A DNA stretch of 5,109 nucleotides from Nitrosarchaeum sp. GTDB taxonomy: Archaea > Thermoproteota > Nitrososphaeria > Nitrososphaerales > Nitrosopumilaceae. Positions 1 to 5,109 of this stretch are shown one piece after another. The notes below the pieces were generated by a model. That model made no database searches. It worked only from the letters and a program-made list of their open reading frames with translations, and had not been told where the DNA came from. The stretch lies in contig JACRND010000024.1 of assembly GCA_016234975.1 (NCBI GenBank), positions 1 through 5,109 of the forward strand, given 5' to 3'. The stretch's first letter is position 1; each line of letters opens with the position of its first letter. Made by a program: the position numbers and the translations under genes.

Positions 1-608
1 AATGCCATGAATCCTTTAGTCTTTTCTTGTAACTTTACAATTTTAAAAAAGAGATCTACAATGTCATCATTGTTTTCTACATGTCCGTACATCATAGTTG
101 CAGATGCTGGAAGTCCAAGTGTGTGAGCTTCTTCCATGATTCTAATCCAATCAGCACTGGATATTTTTTTGGGACTGATTACATCTTTTACTGAATCAAC
201 AAGGATTTCAGCCCCTGCACCTGGAATCGATTGAAGTCCTGCAGCCTTTAATCTAGATAAGACTTCTTTTGTGGATGATTTTTCAATTCTAGCAATCATG
301 TCTATTTCAGATGTGGAAAGTCCATGTACGCCGATATTTGGAAATTTTTGTCTAATCATTTTAAAGGCGTTTTCATAATATTCAATTTTCAGGTTTGGAT
401 TATGTCCGCCTTGAATCAGAACTTGTCTGATCTTAAACATATCCCATGCAGTCTTTATTCTTGATTCAATCTGATCAAGAGTTAACGTGTATGATTCTTC
501 AGAACCAGGAGATCTGTAAAATGCACAGAATTTACAATCGGTAATACAGACGTTAGTATAATTCAAAATTATGTTATTTACAAAAGAAGCTTTTTTCCCA
601 AATTGTTT
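1..608 (-). CDS. mqnC: MqnC-like radical SAM enzyme (cyclic dehypoxanthine futalosine synthase), 3' end outside window, 5' end irregular
   Basis: The reverse strand reads open from about 608 down to 1 for roughly 200 codons and continues out of the window. It carries the radical SAM cluster motif C-x3-C-x2-C (CITDCKFC, bases 548-525) inside NYTNVCITDCKFCAFYR, then QGGHNP (413-396), IEYYE, SIPGAGAEIL (227-201), ISPKK (179-165) and ATMMYGHVE (about 101-75). This series is characteristic of MqnC, which cyclises dehypoxanthine futalosine in the futalosine route to menaquinone; CofH and MqnE are related, but the GGHNP and SIPG.GAEIL blocks favour MqnC. The conserved reading starts at FGKKASFVNN (about 602-573), yet a TGA stands in frame at 611-609 and there is no ATG or GTG between it and the cysteines. 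The first usual start codon is TTG at 566-564, which would remove the first barrel strand. Family members normally have some 40-50 residues before this point. The family call is firm; the gene start and intactness are not. Confidence 0.82.
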
Positions 609-653
609 TCAGATCATGCACAAATTAGATAAGTGAGAGTTCAAAGATTCACG

Positions 654-663
654 TTATTTTTAA
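654..663 (-). promoter_or_regulatory. Possible TATA box for the reverse-strand mqnC-like gene
   Basis: Read on the minus strand this is TTAAAAATAA, an AT-rich box resembling an archaeal TATA element. A start site about 25 nt downstream would fall near 632, just upstream of a GTG at 621-619. It overlaps the box proposed for the plus-strand operon, so the two divergent genes could share one AT-rich element. The evidence is base composition and spacing only. Confidence 0.25.
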
Positions 664-664
664 G
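657..664 (+). promoter_or_regulatory. TATA-like box of the aroA'-aroB'-aroD unit
   Basis: TTTTTAAG lies with its TTTAAG core starting 31 nt before the ATG at 690. Archaeal transcription normally begins about 25 nt after the centre of the TATA box, which predicts a start near 687 and an almost leaderless mRNA. No Shine-Dalgarno sequence precedes the ATG (GATTCAGCC), which fits leaderless initiation. The aroE upstream region has a TTTAAA at practically the same distance (32 nt) from its ATG, which strengthens both calls. The site would lie inside the gene if GTG 633 were the start. Confidence 0.5.
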
Positions 665-689
665 TAGGGCACTAAAAACAGATTCAGCC

Positions 690-1472
690 ATGGTATCGGG
701 TCATCAGATTCGACTTAATCGAATTCTTAGAAAAGGAAAAATGTTGTGCATTCCAATGGATCATGGTATTTCTAATGGACCTATTGAAGGCCTCATAGAT
801 CCTGCTTCTGTAATTTACAAATGTGAAGTACATGGACTTACAAGCGTAATAATTAACAAAGGAATTCTCAAAACATTACCAAAACCACCTAAGATTGGAG
901 TTTTAGTTCATTTTTCAAGCAGTACATCATTATCGATGTCACCTAATCGCAAGATGTTAACTGGTACGGTAAAAGAAGCAGTCAGAATGGGAGCAGACGG
1001 GGTTTCACTCCATATTAACATAGGAGGAAAAGAAGAACCAGAAATGCTAGAACAGCTTGGAATGACAGCAGACCAATGTCATGAATGGGATATGCCACTT
1101 TTGGCAATGATGTACCCAAGAGGAGAGAACGTCAAGGATCCGCATGATCCTGAAATTGTAGGACATGTTGCAAGAATTGGTGCAGAATGCGGAGCAGACA
1201 TAGTAAAAACAGTATACACAGGAGATGTTGATTCATTTGCAAAAATTGTAAAAAGTACTCCAGTACCAATAGTTATTGCAGGCGGGCCAAAAGCAAAAAC
1301 AGATTTAGATATTCTTCAAATGACAGAAGATGCCATGACAGCAGGAGCAAAAGGAGTAACATATGGTAGAAACATTTTTGCACATAAAAGACCAGAAAAA
1401 ATGGTAGAAGCATTAGCATCAATAATTTTCAAAAAGGAATCCGCAAAGGAAGCAATGAAAAAAATTGAGTAA
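690..1472 (+). CDS. aroA': 2-amino-3,7-dideoxy-D-threo-hept-6-ulosonate (ADH) synthase
   Basis: This class I aldolase-type TIM barrel starts the archaeal route to 3-dehydroquinate: it joins L-aspartate 4-semialdehyde to 6-deoxy-5-ketofructose 1-phosphate to give ADH, replacing bacterial DAHP synthase. In the 260-residue product I see MDHG (23-26, Asp24), MMYPRG (140-145, Tyr142), DIVKTVYTG (170-178, Lys173 as the Schiff-base lysine), GGPK (198-201) and GRNIF (227-231 region) for phosphate binding. Asp24, Tyr142 and Lys173 correspond to the Asp/Tyr/Lys set described for the Methanocaldococcus enzyme. The frame extends upstream to GTG 633, but that would add 19 residues unlike the family and would swallow the likely TATA box; MVSGHQIRLNRILRKGK is the usual beginning. 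Fructose-bisphosphate aldolase of the same fold is the alternative, made unlikely by the dehydroquinate synthase II gene that overlaps its 3' end by 8 nt. It is first in a three-gene unit. Confidence 0.93.
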   Translation: MVSGHQIRLNRILRKGKMLCIPMDHGISNGPIEGLIDPASVIYKCEVHGLTSVIINKGILKTLPKPPKIGVLVHFSSSTSLSMSPNRKMLTGTVKEAVRMGADGVSLHINIGGKEEPEMLEQLGMTADQCHEWDMPLLAMMYPRGENVKDPHDPEIVGHVARIGAECGADIVKTVYTGDVDSFAKIVKSTPVPIVIAGGPKAKTDLDILQMTEDAMTAGAKGVTYGRNIFAHKRPEKMVEALASIIFKKESAKEAMKKIE

Positions 1473-2526
1473 GACTAGAGAATTAATAATTTCGCCCAAA
1501 GTGTCCCAAGCACAGTTAACAAAATTTCTTCCTCAATTGCAAGAAGAGGGAATTAAGATGGTATATCTTGATCCAAAGAAATCGGATTTAAAAAAAACAA
1601 AATTAGAAACAATATACCCGTCATCTGCCGCAAAATATGTAGTAATTGAAAAAGATGGGTCTGCAAAACCAAAGGGGAAAAAAATAGGTAGAAAATTTCA
1701 AGTTTTATCTAACACAGATATAGAAAATATTCTAACAATAGCAAAAAGAGGATTGGATTTTGTAATAATAGAAGTGAAAGATTGGAAGATCATTCCACTT
1801 GAAAACATCATTGCAAAACTCCACAAGATCAATACAAAGATTTTTGCGATAGCAAACACACCTGAAGAAGTCAGAAAAATGTTCTCAATCCTAGAAGTAG
1901 GAGTAGATGGAGTCATTTTCAACACAGGCTCAATTAACGAAGTCAGAGAAGCCATGGTGTACTTGGGAACGAGAAGTTTTGATTTGAAACCAGCAAAAAT
2001 TATCGAGATTAAAGAAGTGGGAGATGGGGAGAGAGTATGCGTAGACACAGCATCAATGTTACATAAAGGAGAGGGAATGTTAATTGGAAGCAGATCAAAC
2101 TTTTTGTTTTTAGTGCACAATGAATCGGTGGGATCTTCATTTACATCACCAAGACCATTTAGAGTCAATGCTGGTGCAGTGCATTGTTATACACTTTCTC
2201 CAGATGGTACAACAAATTATCTTTCAGAAGTAGAAACAGGATCAGAGGTATTGATAATAAATTCAAAAGGCAAAGCAAGAAGAGCCACTGTTGGAAGATC
2301 AAAAATAGAACGACGTCCAATGTTAATGATCAAAGCATCAGTCGGTGGAGAGATAGGAGGCATAATTGCACAAGATGCAGAAACAATTCGTTTTGTAAAA
2401 CCAAATGGGCAATTAGTATCAGTCACACACCTCAAGAAAGGAGACACGGTAATGGTACATGCAAAATCTGCCACAGGTAGACATTTCGGAATGGAAGTGT
2501 CAGATGAATATATTTTAGAAAAGTAA
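1465..2526 (+). CDS. aroB': 3-dehydroquinate synthase type II
   Basis: This enzyme performs NAD+-dependent oxidative deamination and cyclisation of ADH to 3-dehydroquinate, the second step of the archaeal pathway, and is unrelated to bacterial AroB. The 353 residues are of normal family length. Conserved blocks include GVDGVIF (146-152), VCVDTASMLHKGEGMLIGSR (191-210), PRPFRVNAGAVHCYTL (229-244), YLSEVETGSEVLI (252-264), GRSKIERRPMLMI (277-289) and the C-terminal GRHFGMEV (338-345). The N-terminal strand ELIISPKV followed by a helix fits the start chosen. That start is TTG at 1465: the frame has a stop at 1456-1458, so TTG is the only usual start before GTG 1501 and ATG 1558, both of which would cut off the first strand. 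The TTG lies inside the last codons of ADH synthase (8-nt overlap including its stop), with a weak AAAGGAAG at 1445-1452, suggesting translational coupling. The function is secure; the exact start is less so. Confidence 0.93.
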   Translation: MSKTRELIISPKVSQAQLTKFLPQLQEEGIKMVYLDPKKSDLKKTKLETIYPSSAAKYVVIEKDGSAKPKGKKIGRKFQVLSNTDIENILTIAKRGLDFVIIEVKDWKIIPLENIIAKLHKINTKIFAIANTPEEVRKMFSILEVGVDGVIFNTGSINEVREAMVYLGTRSFDLKPAKIIEIKEVGDGERVCVDTASMLHKGEGMLIGSRSNFLFLVHNESVGSSFTSPRPFRVNAGAVHCYTLSPDGTTNYLSEVETGSEVLIINSKGKARRATVGRSKIERRPMLMIKASVGGEIGGIIAQDAETIRFVKPNGQLVSVTHLKKGDTVMVHAKSATGRHFGMEVSDEYILEK

Positions 2527-2530
2527 AGGA
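2527..2530 (+). promoter_or_regulatory. Close Shine-Dalgarno-like AGGA before aroD
   Basis: AGGA directly follows the aroB' stop and sits only one base before the aroD ATG at 2532, closer than the usual 5-8 nt spacing. With a gap of five bases between the two genes, aroD is probably translated by reinitiation or coupling from aroB', with this site helping weakly. Confidence 0.35.
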
Positions 2531-2531
2531 A

Positions 2532-3206
2532 ATGAAATACAAAACGTGTGTATCAATTGCAGAAAATTCATCACATAAAATTAAACAGAATCTAAAAAAC
2601 GCGCTAAGAAAATCAGACTACGCCGAGATACGATTTGATTTTTTAAAAACAGACGAAATACCAAAAACATTAGAGATTATTAAAAAAGATCTAAAAAAAG
2701 TAGTTTGCACATTAAGACCAAAATCAGAAGGTGGAAAATTTGAAGGAAGTGAAGAAGAAAGAATTGCAATTTTAAAATTAATTGCAGAATACAACCCATT
2801 TTTATTGGATATAGAATTCAACACAATTAAAAAAAATAAAGAATTAGCAAGATATCTAAAATCAACAAAAACAAAACTACTCATTTCATGGCACGATTTT
2901 AAAAAAACTCCAAAATTTTCTGAATTAAAAAACATGATGAATCAAATGGCTAAATTTTCACATAATGTGAAAATTGTCACTACAGCCAAATCAGTAGATG
3001 ATTCAACTAGAACGCTTCAGATGTATAGTAAAAAGGGGAAAAACAATCTGATTGCATTTGCAATGGGGAATAATGGCAGAGTATCGAGAATTTTGTGCCT
3101 ATATTTGGGTAGCCCATACACCTACGTGTCATTAGGAAAACCAGTGGCACCGGGACAACTCAGTGTAGATGAAGTAAAGAAAATCATCACCCTAAAGATA
3201 GGCTAA
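2532..3206 (+). CDS. aroD: 3-dehydroquinate dehydratase, type I
   Basis: This enzyme removes water from 3-dehydroquinate to give 3-dehydroshikimate by a Schiff-base mechanism in an (alpha/beta)8 barrel. The 224-residue product is close to typical archaeal type I length. Visible active-site positions are Glu32 and Arg34 in AEIRFDF, Arg62 in CTLRPKSEGG, Glu95 in LDIEF, the catalytic His121 in SWHDFKKTP, the Schiff-base Lys147 in VKIVTTAK, Arg186 in GRVSRIL and Gln209 in APGQLS, in the order seen in the E. coli enzyme (Glu86, His143, Lys170, Arg213, Gln236). It starts five bases after aroB' and is the last gene of the first unit; a 135-nt gap follows. The protein is rich in lysine with long AAA runs in the gene, like its neighbours, so there is no sign of recent transfer. 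The assignment is secure. Confidence 0.95.
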   Translation: MKYKTCVSIAENSSHKIKQNLKNALRKSDYAEIRFDFLKTDEIPKTLEIIKKDLKKVVCTLRPKSEGGKFEGSEEERIAILKLIAEYNPFLLDIEFNTIKKNKELARYLKSTKTKLLISWHDFKKTPKFSELKNMMNQMAKFSHNVKIVTTAKSVDDSTRTLQMYSKKGKNNLIAFAMGNNGRVSRILCLYLGSPYTYVSLGKPVAPGQLSVDEVKKIITLKIG

Positions 3207-3293
3207 ATGCCAAATTACAAAATTAACCAAGTTATTACAAAAGATAGATCACAATACTGAATTTTGTAAAATATATTTTAAAAGATATATTCA

Positions 3294-3312
3294 AAACTCT
3301 AGTTGAGAGTTT
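3294..3312. promoter_or_regulatory. 19-bp dyad overlapping the aroE TATA region; candidate operator
   Basis: The sequence AAACTCT-AGTTG-AGAGTTT is a perfect 7-bp inverted repeat around a 5-base centre. Its right arm runs into the TTTAAA box that I take as the aroE TATA element, the position where archaeal repressors commonly block TBP/TFB binding. It could instead be a hairpin at the end of the aroD transcript, but no T-run follows it. No regulator can be named from the sequence. Confidence 0.4.
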
Positions 3313-3315
3313 AAA
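3310..3315 (+). promoter_or_regulatory. TATA-like box of the aroE-aroK-aroA unit
   Basis: TTTAAA begins 32 nt before the aroE ATG, preceded by the purine-rich GAGAG that could act as a BRE. The predicted start site is near 3338, giving an almost leaderless transcript, which agrees with the lack of a Shine-Dalgarno sequence before aroE (GAAAATAAG). A second AT-rich box at 3271-3283 is an alternative and would give a leader of about 40 nt containing part of the dyad. Confidence 0.45.
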
Positions 3316-3341
3316 TCAATCATAATAATGTAGAAAATAAG

Positions 3342-4163
3342 ATGTCAAAAACATTTGCAGTGATTGGAGATCCAATTGATCATTCATTATCTCCTAACAT
3401 TCATAGTGCAGCTTTCAGAGAATTAAATTTAGATTGCGCATATATTGCATATAGAATACCAAAAGGGGAATTAGAAGAAGGGATCGAGTCACTTAAAAAA
3501 ATCAAAATAAATGGGTTTAATGTTACAGTTCCACATAAAGTTGAAATGATGAAATATCTAGATAGATTGGATGAATCATGTAGCATTATAGGAGCTGTCA
3601 ATACTGTTACAAACGATAATGGGATTTTAAAAGGATACAATACAGACATGGATGGGTTTTTGGACCCATTTAAAAAAAGAAATTTGAGTGTGAAAGATTT
3701 GAGAGTTTTGCTATTAGGAGCTGGTGGTGCTGCAAGAGCTATTGTTGCAGGATTCGCAAAAGAGCACTCACAAAGCATAACTATTGCAAATAGAACTTTG
3801 GAAAATGCGAACAATATAGCAAAATTTTCAAATAAAATTGGATTAAATGCAAATGCAATAAAAATAGACAGTGTTGGAGATACTGCAAAAAATTATGACG
3901 TAATTGTAAATGCAACATCTATTGGCTTAAAAAACGAACCCAGTCCAATTTCATTAAATGGCATAAGCTCAAAAACAATTGTGTACGATATTGTATACAT
4001 ACCAATAAACACAGATTTTCTAAAAAAAGCAAAAGAAAGAGGAGCAATCATAATCTACGGATATGAAATGCTACTTGGTCAAGCAGTCAGAGCATTTGAA
4101 ATATGGCATGGGATGGAAGCACCTTATAATGCCATGAAAAAAGCATTGTTAGGAGGAGTATAA
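3342..4163 (+). CDS. aroE: Shikimate dehydrogenase
   Basis: AroE reduces 3-dehydroshikimate to shikimate with NADPH. The 273-residue product has the full two-domain layout. The N-terminal substrate domain shows SLSP (15-18), NVTVPHK (60-66, catalytic Lys66), AVNTV (85-89) and NTDMDGF (100-106, catalytic Asp102). The nucleotide domain follows with the glycine-rich loop GAGGAA (126-131) and NRT (150-152), where Arg151 is placed to bind the 2'-phosphate of NADP(H), and then VNATSIGL (189-196). Gln247 in GYEMLLGQA (240-248) closes the shikimate site. The length and motif order are those of stand-alone AroE rather than the YdiB or AroDE fusion forms. The ATG is the first in frame and sits at TATA spacing with no Shine-Dalgarno sequence. 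The stop TAA shares one base with the aroK start (TAATG). It appears to open the second transcription unit. Confidence 0.96.
   Translation: MSKTFAVIGDPIDHSLSPNIHSAAFRELNLDCAYIAYRIPKGELEEGIESLKKIKINGFNVTVPHKVEMMKYLDRLDESCSIIGAVNTVTNDNGILKGYNTDMDGFLDPFKKRNLSVKDLRVLLLGAGGAARAIVAGFAKEHSQSITIANRTLENANNIAKFSNKIGLNANAIKIDSVGDTAKNYDVIVNATSIGLKNEPSPISLNGISSKTIVYDIVYIPINTDFLKKAKERGAIIIYGYEMLLGQAVRAFEIWHGMEAPYNAMKKALLGGV
4151..4156 (+). promoter_or_regulatory. Strong Shine-Dalgarno site for aroK
   Basis: AGGAGG lies inside the last codons of aroE, six bases before the aroK ATG at 4163. It is the only full-strength ribosome binding site in the window and fixes the aroK start. Its presence at an internal gene, while the two first genes have none, fits the mixed leaderless and SD-led initiation known in archaea. 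Confidence 0.8.
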
Positions 4164-5017
4164 TGGTAAAGGTGAAGGCTACAGTACACGGTGCGATATC
4201 GCTGGTAAATGCAATTGCAACTCAAAAAGGCGCAACATTAGGCATTGAATTAAAGGTAGATGCAACAATTGAAACAATTCCAGGAAAAGGAATTAGCATT
4301 ATATCGGAAAACAAGAGCCTAAGTTCAAGATTAATTAACAAGACAATAGAAAAAATCCTTTCAAAAAAAGAATTAGAAGAAAACAAAATCGAAATTACAC
4401 TAGATTCAGAAATACCAACAGGGTATGGATTAAAAAGTTCTAGTGCAATTTCATCTGCAGTAGCTCTTGCATGTTCTAAAATTTTTAAACCAAAATTAAC
4501 AGATAAACAAATTTTACTTGCCGGGGTAGAGGCGTCAATAGAATCCAAAGTGAGCATAACAGGTGCATATGATGATGCATGTTCGTGTTATTATGGTGGA
4601 TTTAATGTAACAGATAATTTTAAGAAAAATCGTATCAATTCAGAGAAGGCACCTACAAATTTAATTGCCGTGATATTTATTCCAAAAAATAGAAAACGTG
4701 GGAATTTAAAAAATCTGAAAATTCTTTCAGCAGTATTTGAAAATGCATGGGAATTAGCTAAAAAAGCAGACTATTGGAATGCAATGAACATTAATGGATT
4801 AGCAACTGCTGCGACATTGAATTCGGATCCAAAAATAATCATAAATTTATTGGAAAAAGGTGCATATGGTGCGTCGGTTTCAGGAAACGGCCCATCTATT
4901 GCAGCAATAACAAAAAAAGAAAATGAATCCAATATTAAAAAAGTTTTTTCAACATTAGAAGGAAATGTAATAGTTTCCAAGATCAATAACAAAAAGGCAG
5001 AAGTTCATGAGTTGTAA
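4163..5017 (+). CDS. aroK: Shikimate kinase, archaeal GHMP-kinase type
   Basis: This kinase phosphorylates shikimate to shikimate 3-phosphate with ATP. It belongs to the GHMP superfamily (with homoserine and mevalonate kinases) and is not homologous to bacterial AroK/AroL. The 284 residues contain the N-terminal motif VHGAISLVNAI (8-18), the ATP-binding motif EIPTGYGLKSSSAISSA (83-99), the acidic stretch GAYDDACSCYYGG (134-146) likely to hold the catalytic aspartate, and the C-terminal glycine motif GASVSGNGPSIAAI (236-249). The HGAISLVNA opening and GAYDDA block favour shikimate kinase over homoserine kinase, and the position between aroE and EPSP synthase supports this strongly. The start overlaps the aroE stop by one base behind a perfect AGGAGG. 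The 3' end overlaps the next gene by 11 nt. Coding style matches the neighbours. Confidence 0.94.
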   Translation: MVKVKATVHGAISLVNAIATQKGATLGIELKVDATIETIPGKGISIISENKSLSSRLINKTIEKILSKKELEENKIEITLDSEIPTGYGLKSSSAISSAVALACSKIFKPKLTDKQILLAGVEASIESKVSITGAYDDACSCYYGGFNVTDNFKKNRINSEKAPTNLIAVIFIPKNRKRGNLKNLKILSAVFENAWELAKKADYWNAMNINGLATAATLNSDPKIIINLLEKGAYGASVSGNGPSIAAITKKENESNIKKVFSTLEGNVIVSKINNKKAEVHEL

Positions 5018-5109
5018 AGTAGAAAAATCAAAAGTGTCAGGACACATTACGTGTCCAGCAAATAAGAGTTATTCTCATAGAGCGATTTTTCTGGCATCAC
5101 TTGCAGGCA
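5007..5109 (+). CDS. aroA: 3-phosphoshikimate 1-carboxyvinyltransferase (EPSP synthase), N-terminal part only
   Basis: EPSP synthase transfers an enolpyruvyl group from phosphoenolpyruvate to shikimate 3-phosphate. Only 34 codons lie in the window before its edge. They read MSCKVEKSKVSGHITCPANK and then SYSHRAIFLASLAG. The segment CPANKSYSHRAIFLASLAG is the first conserved block of the family: Lys20, Ser21 and Arg25 correspond to Lys22, Ser23 and Arg27 of the E. coli enzyme, which bind phosphoenolpyruvate and shikimate 3-phosphate. The ATG at 5007 lies 11 nt inside the end of aroK in another frame, with at most a weak AAGG (4994-4997) before it, so coupled translation is likely. The frame is open to the last base. 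The product is the next pathway step after aroK, which agrees with the motif. The rest of the gene cannot be judged here. Confidence 0.93.
   Translation, partial: MSCKVEKSKVSGHITCPANKSYSHRAIFLASLAG

Larger units (their letters stand above)
3207..3341 (+). other. Intergenic region between aroD and aroE
   Basis: This 135-nt AT-rich gap is the only break in the pathway cluster. It contains several AT-rich boxes (ATATATTTTAAAA at 3271-3283, TTTAAA at 3310-3315), a 19-bp dyad at 3294-3312 and no convincing gene. The 17-codon frame at 3207-3260 begins with an ATG that abuts the aroD stop but has no other support. No oligo-T run strong enough to call a terminator is present; short runs such as ATTTTG (3261-3266) and ATTTTA could serve weakly. 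Confidence 0.7.

Noticed and set aside
633..652. Imperfect dyad GTGA...TCAC before the ADH synthase gene
   Set aside because: Only the 4-bp ends and two inner pairs match out of ten, which is close to chance.
1698..2168. 156-codon open frame on the reverse strand inside the dehydroquinate synthase II gene
   Set aside because: It lies fully opposite a strongly conserved gene, has no family motifs, and its composition follows from the A-rich codons of the sense gene.
2184..2480. 98-codon plus-strand frame within aroB'
   Set aside because: It is an out-of-frame reading of the conserved C-terminal half of aroB', rich in Arg, Asn and Ser as expected for a shifted frame, with no start signal.
3207..3260. 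17-codon frame directly after aroD (MPNYKINQVITKDRSQY)
   Set aside because: The ATG abuts the aroD stop, which could allow reinitiation, but it is very short, has no family resemblance and lies in AT-rich intergenic DNA where such frames arise by chance.
3271..3290. Near-palindromic AT-rich stretch around TTTTAAAA
   Set aside because: Symmetry breaks right outside the core and such runs are common in AT-rich DNA; kept only as an alternative TATA region.
3401..3814. 137-codon reverse-strand frame opposite aroE
   Set aside because: It is opposite the substrate domain and NADP loop of a complete AroE, shows no recognisable motifs, and has no promoter evidence.
4222..4557. 111-codon reverse-strand frame opposite aroK
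   Set aside because: It mirrors conserved GHMP motifs on the other strand and has no independent support.
1..5109. CRISPR arrays, tRNA or rRNA genes, insertion sequences, attachment sites or a novel defence system
   Set aside because: I saw no regularly spaced repeats, RNA gene cores, transposase motifs or terminal inverted repeats; nearly every base belongs to recognised metabolic genes or short promoter gaps.

Overview
The window looks like chromosome of an ammonia-oxidising archaeon (Nitrososphaerota/Thaumarchaeota, probably a marine Nitrosopumilus-like lineage). The grounds are the AT-rich, A/AGA-heavy coding sequence, the archaeal version of the shikimate pathway (ADH synthase plus type II dehydroquinate synthase, and a GHMP-type shikimate kinase), archaeal TATA-like boxes about 30 nt before first genes, and an MqnC-type radical SAM gene next door. 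The taxon is inferred from gene content and style; no marker gene is present.

Layout. Minus strand, 1 to about 608: most of the N-terminal half of an MqnC-like radical SAM enzyme (cyclic dehypoxanthine futalosine synthase, menaquinone futalosine pathway). Its 3' end lies outside the window and its 5' end seems disrupted or has no normal start codon. From about 609 to 689 is a short divergent promoter region. Plus strand, 690-3206: ADH synthase, dehydroquinate synthase II and dehydroquinate dehydratase (type I), tightly packed. From 3207 to 3341 is a 135-nt gap with a TATA-like box overlapped by a 19-bp dyad. Plus strand, 3342 to the end: shikimate dehydrogenase, archaeal shikimate kinase and the first 34 codons of EPSP synthase, joined by 1-nt and 11-nt overlaps.

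The genes encode consecutive steps: aspartate semialdehyde plus a deoxyketohexose phosphate -> ADH -> 3-dehydroquinate -> 3-dehydroshikimate -> shikimate -> shikimate 3-phosphate -> EPSP. Gene order matches reaction order, in what look like two transcription units. The product, chorismate (its synthase would lie beyond the window), feeds aromatic amino acids and is also the first substrate of the futalosine menaquinone route, so the divergent mqnC-like gene is a metabolic neighbour.

This is a well-understood biosynthetic locus and I see no undescribed defence, mobile or RNA system in it. The points worth checking are the broken-looking 5' end of the mqnC-like gene, a 12-nt motif shared by the two intergenic regions, the dyad over the aroE TATA box, and start-codon choices (ATG 690 rather than GTG 633; TTG 1465).
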